From: Flavobacteriales bacterium
GTDB lineage: Bacteria > Bacteroidota > Bacteroidia > Flavobacteriales > Schleiferiaceae
NCBI GenBank assembly: GCA_007693635.1
Contig: REDE01000134.1
Location: 1-34,642, forward strand
Length of the DNA stretch: 34,642 nt
Direction: 5' to 3'
The notes below the pieces were generated by a model. That model did not search any database and had not been told where the DNA came from. It worked only from the letters and a program-made list of their open reading frames with translations. Shown piece after piece: positions 1 to 9,666 of this stretch (positions are counted from its first letter, which is position 1; every line of letters begins with the position of its first letter). Position numbers and translations under genes: made by a program.

Positions 1-9
1 CACCCCCCA

Positions 10-56
10 GCTCCGTAGGAGCGACCCAAATCATAACCCTAGGTTTTAACCTAGGG
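10..56. repeat. REP-like double hairpin (GCTCC-GTA-GGAGC, spacer, CCCTAGGTT-TT-AACCTAGGG) at the 3' end of ppx
   Basis: Seen directly: 5-bp stem 10-14/18-22 with 3-nt loop, then perfect 9-bp inverted repeat 37-45/48-56. From recollection this resembles a dispersed double-hairpin repeat seen in Bacteroidota intergenic regions; not verified by search. May extend past the left edge of the window. Confidence 0.65.
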
Positions 57-939
57 AAAGCGAAGCGAAAAGCACGCCCTCCTTAAGCGCAAACTGCGAC
101 AAAACAACCCGCTCAATGGAAAACAAATCTAAAATCACAAGAACCAACAATGCACTGAGATGAATGTGGGGCGTCCGACTCAAGTCCATACCCGGCATTT
201 CACGTCGCTCGACCTCTGTAGACCGCAATAAATCACCACAAATACCCCTAATAGAGTCAAGAGGAATCTCTAAACCATTATAGCCCCCACCCTGCTGCTT
301 CAAATACAACCCCGCTAAAGTATCGAAAGACCCCGAAGAACCCACTAAAACACGAGGAATATCCCTTCGCTCAATTACTCGCCAACTGCGTTCAATATCG
401 ACACGTATTCGCTCAATATCTTCAGCAGACAGAGGATCGCTAGGTCCATAAACTTCCAGCAGTCGAGAGACCCCAAAATCATAACTAGCCAGCCACTGAA
501 CACTTTGTGAATCACACATAATTAACTCCGTACTACCCCCACCAATATCCATGATTAAGGTATCGGAGTCTATTTTCACTGCATGATGGATTCCTCTATA
601 AATGTACTCCGCCTCTACCTCACCACTCAAGACCTCAACATGGATATCCAGTTCAGATTTCACCAAATCCACAAAAACCTGCTTATTTTCCGCACTGCGC
701 ACTGCTGAACAAGCCACTGCTCGAATCTCATCAACCTGATGATCGGCACAAATTCCTTTGTACAAACGCAAGACGTCTAGTCCGCGCAGCATCGACTCCT
801 CCGTCAATCTGCGCTCCTTCAATCCGCCCCTACCCAAATGAACCGGCATTTTCTGATTCACCAATATCGCATGAGTGTCTGCATCGGCAATTAACAAATT
901 AAACGTATTGGTACCTAAATCAATTACCGCCTTGTTCAT
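46..939 (-). CDS. Ppx/GppA family exopolyphosphatase
   Basis: ORF 297 aa; N-term AVIDLGTNTFNLLIAD and DIGGGSTELI motifs of the Ppx/GppA (ASKHA) fold. Confidence 0.93.
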   Translation of the reverse strand: MNKAVIDLGTNTFNLLIADADTHAILVNQKMPVHLGRGGLKERRLTEESMLRGLDVLRLYKGICADHQVDEIRAVACSAVRSAENKQVFVDLVKSELDIHVEVLSGEVEAEYIYRGIHHAVKIDSDTLIMDIGGGSTELIMCDSQSVQWLASYDFGVSRLLEVYGPSDPLSAEDIERIRVDIERSWRVIERRDIPRVLVGSSGSFDTLAGLYLKQQGGGYNGLEIPLDSIRGICGDLLRSTEVERREMPGMDLSRTPHIHLSALLVLVILDLFSIERVVLSQFALKEGVLFASLSLG

Positions 940-1847
940 TCTTCACTTTTTTTCACCTGGTTAACTAAAGTCTCTAAATCGCCCGCCTTAATACTAATTT
1001 CTCGCTTAGGAAAAGCGAAACGAATCCCTTCCTGACGAAACAGCCGTTCGATTTCAAAGCGAATATCGCTCTTCAGTCGCTCAATACGAAAAAGGTTGCG
1101 TGAGAAAAAATACAAGTGAAAAACCATATAATTCTCATTCAAATCGCGCAGCATGACAGACGGTGCCGGAATGGCAACCACCTCCTTATTTTCCTTCACC
1201 GATTTGAGTAACGTACTTTCAACACTACGAGCATCAAAACCATAATCGACACGGATTTCCACATGGAATCGTGTAGGCAAGCGATTCTGACTCCAGTTAA
1301 CGACCTGCTCACGAATAAGCTTTGTATTGGGTATGATCACCACAATATCATCGCGTGTGTAAACGGTAGTTGTTCGCAAATGAATCTCTTTCACCTGAGC
1401 CACCATTCCCGCAACCTCCACAACATCACCAACTGTAACCGTGCGTTCAGATAAAATAATAAAACCAGCAACAATATCCCGAAATAAATCCTGAACCCCT
1501 AAACCAATTCCAATGAATAGCGCGGTACCACCAGCAAGAAATAAGGTTATGGAAAAACCAATACTCTGGAGAATTAAAATAACCATAATTACGTAGGCCA
1601 AATACTCCACAATCTGATACACCGCAAACGCCTTTCCGGTATCGACTTGAGTCTGCCTTGCCTTTCGCGTAATAAAACGTTTAAACAAACGCAAAAGAAT
1701 TTTCGTGATGAGTATGATGAAAACGACCAGGAAAATATTATATACCTGAACGCTTACCTTTCCGATATGGAAAAATTCGTATTCCAAAAAAGCCTTTAGC
1801 GCAGTCTTATCGCCTAAAGAATTTGTTATTCCTGATAGAAGAGCCAT
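936..1847 (-). CDS. MscS-family mechanosensitive ion channel
   Basis: 303 aa; TM helices followed by FLAGGTALFIGIGLGVQDLFRDIVAGFIILSERTVTVGDVVEV, typical MscS pore/beta domain; ATGA overlap with ppx. Confidence 0.93.
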   Translation of the reverse strand: MALLSGITNSLGDKTALKAFLEYEFFHIGKVSVQVYNIFLVVFIILITKILLRLFKRFITRKARQTQVDTGKAFAVYQIVEYLAYVIMVILILQSIGFSITLFLAGGTALFIGIGLGVQDLFRDIVAGFIILSERTVTVGDVVEVAGMVAQVKEIHLRTTTVYTRDDIVVIIPNTKLIREQVVNWSQNRLPTRFHVEIRVDYGFDARSVESTLLKSVKENKEVVAIPAPSVMLRDLNENYMVFHLYFFSRNLFRIERLKSDIRFEIERLFRQEGIRFAFPKREISIKAGDLETLVNQVKKSEE

Positions 1848-3145
1848 TTATACAGTTCTTTAAAGGTTGGTTTTTTACCGTACATTAAAATGCCGGTTCT
1901 GTAAATTCTGCCCGAAATCCAAACAAAAAACACCGTAGTCAGCAGCAAAAAAAACATCGACAAAAGTAACTCCCAAGGAGCTACACCAAAAGGCAGCCGC
2001 GCCATCATCAACACTGGTGAGGTAAACGGAATATACGACATAATGACCACCAATGAGCTATCTGGGTCATTAATAACCCGCATCAAAACAATAATCGATA
2101 GAATCAAGGGAATGCTAACTGGCAAAACAAACTGTTGAGCATCGGTCTCGGAATCCACTGCCGAGCCGACTGCGGCTAATAAGGCTCCATACAAAATGTA
2201 TCCGAATAGAAAGTAGTAAACAAAACAGCCAACAACCAACGGAATGTTGATCATTGCCGCAAAATCCAAACCGGAAAGCAGAGCCTCCGCCATTCCGTTA
2301 TCCTCCACCATACCACCAGAAGAAGCTATAACTTCAGGATCCATAAGTGAAGGAAGTAAGAGAAACGAAACTCCAAATACCAAGAGCATGGTCAAAACCA
2401 CCCAAATACCGAATTGGGTTAAACCAACCATTGCAACCCCAAGTATTTTTCCCAATAGCAATTGAAAAGGACGCACCGATGATATGATAACCTCTACAAT
2501 ACGATTGGTTTTTTCTTCAATCACCGAACGCATCACCATACTTCCGTAAATGAAAATGAAAAAATATAGAATAAATCCACTCACCATTCCCACAATCATC
2601 TTTGGGCCTGCATGCGTTTCTGTTTCCACCGTCTTTGATATGTCGATGGTACGCAACTTTACACTGGTTTTTGCCCCAGCAATAACTAGGGGATCAACTC
2701 CTAAAACCTTCAACTTTTCATCGGTGATTTGCTTCTGCAAGTAATCGCGCACATACGACTCTACCTGCATACTAATATCACCCCGAGCGAAAAACACCAC
2801 ATTGGACGAAATGTAATCGGGATCCCAACTCTCGCCGCTGGGAATATATAAAGCCGCATATAAATCTTCGTTATCTCGCAGCATTTGCTTTAAATCCTCT
2901 ACCGTGTAGGTGGAGGGATTGGCGTATTGAAACTGCAACTCATCGCTGCCCTTGTGTCGATCCATTAAATTTGGCTGATCGAGAACGACTATCGCTTTTT
3001 CACTTTGCGGAAGCAACATCATCAAAGAAGGCGCAAGCATAAGTAACGCAAAGAGTATGGGGCCAACTATGGTTAGTAATAAAAAACTCTTCTTGCGAAC
3101 TCGAGATAAATACTCCCGCTTGATAATCAATAAAATCTTATCCAT
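1826..3145 (-). CDS. ABC transporter permease (NatB/ABC-2 type)
   Basis: 439 aa; N-term IIKREYLSRVRKKSFLLLTIVGP, SSVRPFQLLLGKILGVAMVGLTQFGIW, multiple C-terminal TM helices. Confidence 0.9.
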   Translation of the reverse strand: MDKILLIIKREYLSRVRKKSFLLLTIVGPILFALLMLAPSLMMLLPQSEKAIVVLDQPNLMDRHKGSDELQFQYANPSTYTVEDLKQMLRDNEDLYAALYIPSGESWDPDYISSNVVFFARGDISMQVESYVRDYLQKQITDEKLKVLGVDPLVIAGAKTSVKLRTIDISKTVETETHAGPKMIVGMVSGFILYFFIFIYGSMVMRSVIEEKTNRIVEVIISSVRPFQLLLGKILGVAMVGLTQFGIWVVLTMLLVFGVSFLLLPSLMDPEVIASSGGMVEDNGMAEALLSGLDFAAMINIPLVVGCFVYYFLFGYILYGALLAAVGSAVDSETDAQQFVLPVSIPLILSIIVLMRVINDPDSSLVVIMSYIPFTSPVLMMARLPFGVAPWELLLSMFFLLLTTVFFVWISGRIYRTGILMYGKKPTFKELYKWLFYQE

Positions 3146-4055
3146 TTGTCTTGTTTGTTACTCGTTCAATAAAAATATCTTGCAAACTAGGAAGCTTTTC
3201 TTGCAGACCGAACAGTGTTCCCTGCGCCATAAGCACAGATACAAGATTTGACACAGCAGACTGACTGTGTATTCTGAATTGAATGGTATACCTACCTCCC
3301 AAAAACTCGTAATCAACGAGTTCAACATCTTGAGGCCATTGAGATGGTAGACTTTCTCCAAACCACTCAACAACCCACGCGTTACTTCGATAAGACTCCT
3401 TGAGGGCGCGCAGCGGCGATTGCAATATCACCTGCGACTGATTGACCAACGCGATGTTCTCACACAAGGCTTCAACCGACTCCATCCGGTGGGTGGAAAA
3501 CATGATGGTCGTTCCTTTTTGATTGATCTCTAAAATTTCGTCTTTAATCAAATTGGCATTCACCGGATCAAAACCGGAAAAGGGCTCATCAAAGATCAAC
3601 AAATCGGGTTCGTGAAGAACGGTAACGATGAACTGAACTTTCTGAGCCATTCCTTTCGATAAGGCTTGAACTTCCTTATCCCACCAATCTATAATGTCCA
3701 TCTTTTCAAACCAATACCGCAGCTTTTTACGTGCATCCGCTGCCGATAACCCCTTGAGTTGAGCTAAATATAACGCCTGCTCTCCGACTTTCATTTTTCG
3801 GTACAAACCGCGCTCCTCAGGCAAATAACCCACCCGAGAAATATGATGACGGCTAAGCTTTTCACCGAAAAAAGAAACGCTTCCAGAATCAGGACCGGTT
3901 ATTTGGTTGATGATGCGAATTAAGGTGGTTTTACCAGCCCCATTTGGCCCCAGCAATCCAAATATCTTGCCTTCAGGAACCTCTAAGGAAACACCGTCTA
4001 AAATAACCTTTTCTCCGTATGATTTCGTAACTTTATCGCAATGTATTGCTAACAT
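3138..4055 (-). CDS. ABC transporter ATP-binding protein (NatA-like)
   Basis: Walker A GLLGPNGAGKTTLIR, signature LSKGMAQKVQ, Walker B DLLIFDEPFSGFDPVN; start at MLAIHCDKV (4055) preferred over the track start at 4094. Confidence 0.93.
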   Translation of the reverse strand: MLAIHCDKVTKSYGEKVILDGVSLEVPEGKIFGLLGPNGAGKTTLIRIINQITGPDSGSVSFFGEKLSRHHISRVGYLPEERGLYRKMKVGEQALYLAQLKGLSAADARKKLRYWFEKMDIIDWWDKEVQALSKGMAQKVQFIVTVLHEPDLLIFDEPFSGFDPVNANLIKDEILEINQKGTTIMFSTHRMESVEALCENIALVNQSQVILQSPLRALKESYRSNAWVVEWFGESLPSQWPQDVELVDYEFLGGRYTIQFRIHSQSAVSNLVSVLMAQGTLFGLQEKLPSLQDIFIERVTNKTNG

Positions 4056-4239
4056 AGTTTGAGCATTTAGTATGACTGTATTGCTTCTCCACAAATAGGA
4101 TGCATTTGATTATTACAAATTACAATCACGTGCAAATTTATTGGTAAAATATGGGTATTTTTGATGCAATGTAAAAAGCTTTAACAAAGAAAATAAAGCT
4201 TTGATATTCAACCAGCTAAACTACACAAAAACCGCACAC

Positions 4240-5340
4240 ATGTCTCAAGACTCCGCACTTATTGAACCTTTAACCTTCCCCGTATCCCAAAAAACCATCA
4301 AAAATCGCATCGCCTTGGCTCCTATGACCAACTTGCAAAGTCACTCTGATGGATCATTGAGTAAAGACGAACACAATTGGCTGAAAATGCGTATCGAGGG
4401 CGATTTTGGAATGATCATCACCGCCGCGGCTTTTGTACAGAATGACGGCAGGGCGTGGAACGGACAAATCGGCTTGCATAACGAACACAGCGCTGATTCG
4501 TTTGCCACACTATGTCGCGAAGCTGAAGTAAACCGATCATTAACCCTTGCTCAATTATTTCATGGCGGTCTTCGAGCAACCGCCCAAAAACTAAATCCCT
4601 CCCCTTCTGGAGGCACCAACAGCAAGGGAGAAACGATTGGCTATGCCATGCAAATACACGAAATAAAAGAATGCATCGCCGCTTTTGTTGAATCAGCCAA
4701 AAGAGCTCAACGCGTAGGCTTCTCCGGCGTAGAAATTCACGGGGCACACGGGTACCTCGTACACCAATTTTTGAGTAAACAAACTAATACCAGAAATGAT
4801 GAATGGGGAGGAAACTTTACAAATCGTGCGAGATTTTTACTGGAAATTGTCCGGGGAATTCGCATCGCTTGCGGCGAAGACTTTCTTCTAGGGGTTCGAC
4901 TTTCACCAGAAGACAGTCAATGGTTTCACGGCATTGAGTTTTCCGAAGCGTTGGACCTCGCAGCGCAATTGGCCGAAGATGAAAAGGTCGACTACCTACA
5001 CATTTCGCTATGGGATGCATTTAAAGCTCCAGACCATCAACCTGAAGGAATTGCCGCCATCACACAAATGAGAAATTATGTACCCGCAAACACACCTCTA
5101 ATCACAGCGGGAAAAATTTGGTCGTCGAAAGATGCACAGAACGTAATGGAATTAGGTGCAGATATAGTCGCACTGGGAAGAGTGGCAATCGCACATCCCA
5201 ACTGGGCAAAAGAAGCCATCAACAGCTCATTTAATCCGAGCACTCCACCATTTGGTGTCGCCGAACTGAGTAAAGCCGGACTTTCGGAGGTGTTTATCAA
5301 CTACATGAAACGATGGCCAAATTTCGTCCAAGAATCCTAA
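4240..5340 (+). CDS. NADH:flavin oxidoreductase, old yellow enzyme family
   Basis: NRIALAPMTNLQSHSDG, HGAHGYLVHQFLSKQTNTRNDEWGGNFTNRARFLLEIV motif; ATG at 4240 preferred to upstream TTG at 4201. Confidence 0.93.
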   Translation: MSQDSALIEPLTFPVSQKTIKNRIALAPMTNLQSHSDGSLSKDEHNWLKMRIEGDFGMIITAAAFVQNDGRAWNGQIGLHNEHSADSFATLCREAEVNRSLTLAQLFHGGLRATAQKLNPSPSGGTNSKGETIGYAMQIHEIKECIAAFVESAKRAQRVGFSGVEIHGAHGYLVHQFLSKQTNTRNDEWGGNFTNRARFLLEIVRGIRIACGEDFLLGVRLSPEDSQWFHGIEFSEALDLAAQLAEDEKVDYLHISLWDAFKAPDHQPEGIAAITQMRNYVPANTPLITAGKIWSSKDAQNVMELGADIVALGRVAIAHPNWAKEAINSSFNPSTPPFGVAELSKAGLSEVFINYMKRWPNFVQES

Positions 5341-5392
5341 TGCAAAGTCGGAAAAAAAGCAAAATACTTTTAAGATTTTCTAATCGCCAGAC

Positions 5393-6070
5393 TTAAAATG
5401 GTTGAGTAATGATGTACACCGTGAAACGCAATCCTACAATAAAGTTGCGTGCCGGATTATACTCCTCGCCCAACAAATCGACCTGAAAGCGCTCGTTGTT
5501 AATATCGCTGAGGCCATACATAGCAAATAAACTCAAAGTGGCTTTCGTACGATAATCTAAATCCAATAGCACACCAACCTCAGCTTGAAGACCATAATCC
5601 AAATCATTATATCTGTTGGCGTTAAAGAAATTTTGCGTACCCAACATCACATCATGCTTGAAGCGTAATTCTTCACGCACGAGAAACCCAGCGTAACCTC
5701 CAAGCCCAAAAACATAACGATCGGTGAAGTATTTCCCCATTAAATTGACATCCAAATAATCGATTTTGTAGTCACGCGTAACGGTCTCACCGCGCATATA
5801 ACGTTCAAATCGCTGACCCTTTCTCTGATAATCTGTGGTTAAACTCACGGCCCAATTCTCCGTAAAATTATACATCAACCCTACCCCACCACTAAACCGA
5901 AGTGTTGGCGTAACCCCATCGATTTCCTCCGTATAATACTGCGGATTTAATATGGTGGAATGATAACCCGCGCCTTGCATGATCAAGGAAACGTCATTCC
6001 AGCGAAAGGGCTGACTAAAGGACTGCAATGAAAAAAATACGAGCGATAAAACGAGTAAACGTACTTGCAT
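5393..6070 (-). CDS. Outer-membrane beta-barrel protein (PorT/OmpW-like size, family not assigned)
   Basis: 225 aa; signal peptide, alternating beta pattern, aromatic-rich C-term. Confidence 0.7.
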   Translation of the reverse strand: MQVRLLVLSLVFFSLQSFSQPFRWNDVSLIMQGAGYHSTILNPQYYTEEIDGVTPTLRFSGGVGLMYNFTENWAVSLTTDYQRKGQRFERYMRGETVTRDYKIDYLDVNLMGKYFTDRYVFGLGGYAGFLVREELRFKHDVMLGTQNFFNANRYNDLDYGLQAEVGVLLDLDYRTKATLSLFAMYGLSDINNERFQVDLLGEEYNPARNFIVGLRFTVYIITQPF

Positions 6071-6312
6071 AGGTTCGAGATTAGTTTCTTAATTTATGTA
6101 CAATGACCACGAAATTCTGATGTTTGCTGAAAAAAATAACAACGACACGACAAACTTAATTAAAAAAACCGGTCCATTGTAAAGAAAATTAAAAATTAAC
6201 ACACCCCTTGAAATTTCACACTTCTACAACGTTCTATAACCAAGTATTAGGCATTAATTTTGCCCTTTGCAAAGACACTTAATTTCAACCAAATAACACC
6301 CTTTCCCTCATT

Positions 6313-7113
6313 ATGAAGCAAATCATGTATTTCACACTTATCGTGTTATCCACTGCATGTGTGTCTAAGAAACAATATCTCGAGGCCCTCGACGATATCG
6401 AGCGTCTGCGCAACGACAGCACCGTCCTCCACGATGCGTGGAACGCAAAAGACGCAGAGTTTGATTCCCTCCGATACGCCTTTGTGGATTTTCAAAATTC
6501 TGCCGACCGCAATATGGCGAGTTTAATGTCTAAACTAGACGCCAAAACCGCCGATTTGGTTGAAAAAGAAGGACTATTAAGCGAGCGTGCTGCGCGTCTT
6601 CGTGAACTTCAAGAGCAAGTCTCCGCGCAAAACGATGCCATGCAAAGTCTACGAAGAACGCTTCGTGACGCCTTAGTAGATATCCCTGCCCAAGACCTTC
6701 AAGTAGAAATCAAAGACGGAAAAATCTACATTAACCTATCGGAAAACCTACTATTCGGATCCGGTAGCGCAATCGTAGACCCACGAGGAAAAGCGGCTCT
6801 AAAGTCGGTTGCTCAAGTACTTACAAAAAATCCTAATCTGCAGATTGAGGTTGTTGGCCACACCGATTCAATCCCCATTCGCACAGCTCGTTTTTCCGAT
6901 AACTGGGATCTGTCGGTTGCCCGTGCAACAAGTATCACCAGGATACTTGTAGACGAATACAGCGTTGATGGAAAAAATATCAAAGCCGCCGGACGAAGTG
7001 AGTACAAGCCTGTTGGTTCGAATCAAACACCTGAAGGCCGAGCTCGAAACCGAAGAACTGAAATTGTATTGAGTCCAGACCTGGAAAAACTATTCCGACT
7101 GGTGGAAGAATAA
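6313..7113 (+). CDS. OmpA-family lipoprotein/peptidoglycan-binding protein
   Basis: Lipobox-like LSTACVSK; coiled-coil; C-term IEVVGHTDSIPIR...NWDLSVARATSI...GRSEYKPVGSNQTPEGRARNRRTEI. Confidence 0.93.
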   Translation: MKQIMYFTLIVLSTACVSKKQYLEALDDIERLRNDSTVLHDAWNAKDAEFDSLRYAFVDFQNSADRNMASLMSKLDAKTADLVEKEGLLSERAARLRELQEQVSAQNDAMQSLRRTLRDALVDIPAQDLQVEIKDGKIYINLSENLLFGSGSAIVDPRGKAALKSVAQVLTKNPNLQIEVVGHTDSIPIRTARFSDNWDLSVARATSITRILVDEYSVDGKNIKAAGRSEYKPVGSNQTPEGRARNRRTEIVLSPDLEKLFRLVEE

Positions 7114-7132
7114 ACGCTTTTGATGTTAAATA

Positions 7133-7178
7133 CAAAGCCCGAGTTTGCACTAATCCTGCTTATTCGGGCTTTGTTTTT
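7133..7178 (+). terminator. Rho-independent terminator after the OmpA gene, overlapping the 3' end of the convergent gene
   Basis: CAAAGCCCGA (7133-7142) / TCGGGCTTTG (7164-7173), 10-bp perfect stem, followed by TTTTT. Confidence 0.75.
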
Positions 7179-7596
7179 CTAGAGTAATTTGATAATAAAA
7201 AGCGGGAATCAAGAGCATCATTAGTACAGGATTGACAACCAATCGGTGTAAATGCTGGAGAAAAAATCTCGTTTGCTCAAAAGCGAAAATGGTCAAAGAA
7301 AAATAAATAGGCAATAATATTAGCAGCTCAATTAAAAATAAACGAAACCCAAATTGCATAAAATCATCCCGGCGGAAAAGGCCGTAAATGATCAACAAAC
7401 TGCAACCGTCGTTAATTAAAAACCGGATTAATTTGGAAAAAACAAACTTCAGGTTATCAAAATCCGGAAGTTTTGTCGTACCGGCACCCGTATCATAAAA
7501 TCCGGAATAAAATAATTCGCGCTGTAAAATATATACCGAGGCCAAGCCTAAAACACCAATACCGATTCCTAGCACCGATTTCCAACGAGCCTTCAT
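7150..7596 (-). CDS. Exosortase F system-associated membrane protein
   Basis: 148 aa, ~4 TM; overlaps upstream xrtF by 4 nt; matches the known XrtF-partner arrangement (TIGR04127 type) by position and features. Confidence 0.8.
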   Translation of the reverse strand: MKARWKSVLGIGIGVLGLASVYILQRELFYSGFYDTGAGTTKLPDFDNLKFVFSKLIRFLINDGCSLLIIYGLFRRDDFMQFGFRLFLIELLILLPIYFSLTIFAFEQTRFFLQHLHRLVVNPVLMMLLIPAFYYQITLEKQSPNKQD

Positions 7597-8141
7597 TGCT
7601 CTGATGGGTTTAGAATTTCACTATCTGGCGCCTTTTGTAATCGAACCCAGCCCACCCAAAAAAGCAATACAAAAAGATAGATCACTCCCGTAAACAAAAA
7701 CTTGTGGTAGAAGTGAAACAAATTGGACTGGTAATAATTGATAATAATCAAAAGCGCCAAACGAATTAAATTAAAAAGGTGTATCGACAACAATCCCAGA
7801 GGAATGAACCACAAGGCTGCTTTGTTATTTCGACCACGAAAAGCCAATACAAAAGCTATAAATAGAATCATTACCGCCACCCCGTTACAACCTTCAAATA
7901 CACTTACACTTGGCAAATCTTTATAGGTAACCAAAACAAAAGGCATATCTACATCCAACTCCAACGAAATAGGCTGCCCTATTATCGACATGAAAACCCT
8001 TAAGTTTTCAGACACAAATATTGTGAGTGGATCGGCCAATGGATCATAGTGAGAAATGTAAAGGGAATAAAAAATCGATCCCAAACCATACAAAACCCCA
8101 AAGCGAACGAGAAAGAGAATGGTGGGTTTGAAAGACTCCAT
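7593..8141 (-). CDS. xrtF: Exosortase family protein XrtF
   Basis: 182 aa polytopic; putative catalytic Cys in FEGCNGVAVMILF, Arg in FNLIRLALLI, His in FHFYHKFLF as in the exosortase/archaeosortase superfamily. Confidence 0.88.
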   Translation of the reverse strand: MESFKPTILFLVRFGVLYGLGSIFYSLYISHYDPLADPLTIFVSENLRVFMSIIGQPISLELDVDMPFVLVTYKDLPSVSVFEGCNGVAVMILFIAFVLAFRGRNNKAALWFIPLGLLSIHLFNLIRLALLIIINYYQSNLFHFYHKFLFTGVIYLFVLLFWVGWVRLQKAPDSEILNPSEQ

Positions 8142-8188
8142 ATAACTGTAGTTTATTTATTATTTATTCCCCTAGTACATGCAAAGTA

Positions 8189-9079
8189 TCACGATCGGAT
8201 TTCCTGAACGGATGCAAGCAACTTAGCGCGCAAATCATCGCTTACTGGCCAAAGTGGCTGACGCATGGCAGCACCACAAACACCCAAAGTCTCGAGCGAA
8301 ACTTTTATTCCACCGGGATTTCCCTCTGCAAACAAAAGCTGGGTGAATTGAAACATTTTATAATGGGCATCCCGTGCCTTCACGAAGTCTCCATGTAGAC
8401 CAGAACGGACCATATCGCTAAATAATTTCGGAAAGGCCTGACCCGAAACACTAATCACGCCATCGCCTCCCAAAGCTAGCATGGGAAAAGTAAGATTATC
8501 ATCGCCCGAGATCACCAAAAAATCACTAGGACGCCCCTGGATAATTTCCATTACTTGTTCCAAATTACCCGAAGCCTCCTTAATTGCGATAATGTTTGTG
8601 AAATCATGCGCTAATCTCAGCGTAGTTGATGCTGCCATATTGCTGCCTGTACGACCAGGAACGTTGTACAGGATGATTGGCAAAGGTGAAGACTGCGCTA
8701 AAATGGCATAATGCTGATAAATTCCTTCCTGCGTAGGCTTGTTGTAATACGGGGAAACCGATAAAAACGCAGAAACACCTTGGATATTCATAGTCTGCAT
8801 CTCCTTGGCAAGTGCCGATGTATTGTTGCCGCCTAAACCATAAACAACGGGCAAAGCACCGTTATTCTCAGCAAGAACCGCATCGAGAATTTGTCGCTTC
8901 TCCTCGGAAGTCACCGTTACATTCTCGCCGGTAGTTCCCATAACAACCAAATACTCTACCCCACCATCAATAAGATGTCGAGTAAGTTTTTTTAACCCCT
9001 GGAAATCAACCGCTCCATTATCTAAAAACGGCGTTACCATTGCTATGCCAGTACCTCTAAGTGATTGTATATCTTTCAT
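8189..9079 (-). CDS. dapA: 4-hydroxy-tetrahydrodipicolinate synthase
   Basis: 296 aa; GTGIAMVTPF, VMGTTGENVTVTSEEK, ILYNVPGRTG, AIKEASGNL, ISGDD motifs. Confidence 0.96.
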   Translation of the reverse strand: MKDIQSLRGTGIAMVTPFLDNGAVDFQGLKKLTRHLIDGGVEYLVVMGTTGENVTVTSEEKRQILDAVLAENNGALPVVYGLGGNNTSALAKEMQTMNIQGVSAFLSVSPYYNKPTQEGIYQHYAILAQSSPLPIILYNVPGRTGSNMAASTTLRLAHDFTNIIAIKEASGNLEQVMEIIQGRPSDFLVISGDDNLTFPMLALGGDGVISVSGQAFPKLFSDMVRSGLHGDFVKARDAHYKMFQFTQLLFAEGNPGGIKVSLETLGVCGAAMRQPLWPVSDDLRAKLLASVQEIRS

Positions 9080-9080
9080 T

Positions 9081-9563
9081 TTAAGTTTCTTGATTTAAGG
9101 TTTGTAAATATTGCAAAAGAGTGTCAATGCTTTTTCCAAATTGACTATTCTTCACAGGGACAAAAAAACTGTAGACTTCAGAATGCTCCTGCTGAATACC
9201 GCAAACTACAGCATCGGTTCGTCCCTGAAGCAACTTCAGAATTTTCTTGTGCGTGTTGGCTGAAATATCCAAAACAAGGTCGTAATCCGTATTCCACGAC
9301 TCGGCAAAAGTAATCTTCTTTATCCGACCGAAAAAAATATCACTAGGAGTGAGATATGCCGACTTGGAATTGCCTTTCAATCCCCATTTCAAAAGAACAA
9401 ATTCTTTGTTGTGCTGACGAAAAAAACTCGATACTTTCTCCTCTAACTCCGGATTCAAATTTTGCTCATACAGCACACAAACCCTTTTTACCTGATGAAA
9501 TCCAGGGTAAACGACAGGGTTCTTAATACTGTGTTTTTTTGAAAACAAACGAAATGGCGACAT
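9081..9563 (-). CDS. Conserved hypothetical (DUF6913-like), upstream of dapA
   Basis: Soluble alpha/beta protein; start MSPFRLFSKKH (9563) or 9590; one-nt gap to dapA suggests co-transcription. Family name from recollection only. Confidence 0.7.
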   Translation of the reverse strand: MSPFRLFSKKHSIKNPVVYPGFHQVKRVCVLYEQNLNPELEEKVSSFFRQHNKEFVLLKWGLKGNSKSAYLTPSDIFFGRIKKITFAESWNTDYDLVLDISANTHKKILKLLQGRTDAVVCGIQQEHSEVYSFFVPVKNSQFGKSIDTLLQYLQTLNQET

Positions 9564-9651
9564 ATTGAAATCTAAAGGGCAAAAGTACAACAGCCATCAA
9601 TGCTTCAAAGGATATTCAAGATGCATTTACAAATAAAAGAGCGGCATGACG

Positions 9652-9659
9652 TACATTTG
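9652..9659 (+). promoter_or_regulatory. TAnnTTTG -7 element upstream of polyprenyl synthetase
   Basis: TACATTTG, 7 nt before ATG 9667. Confidence 0.45.
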
Positions 9660-9666
9660 TTGCTCG

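Noticed and set aside
4418-4747. 109-aa minus ORF
   Set aside because: Shadow of the OYE-family gene
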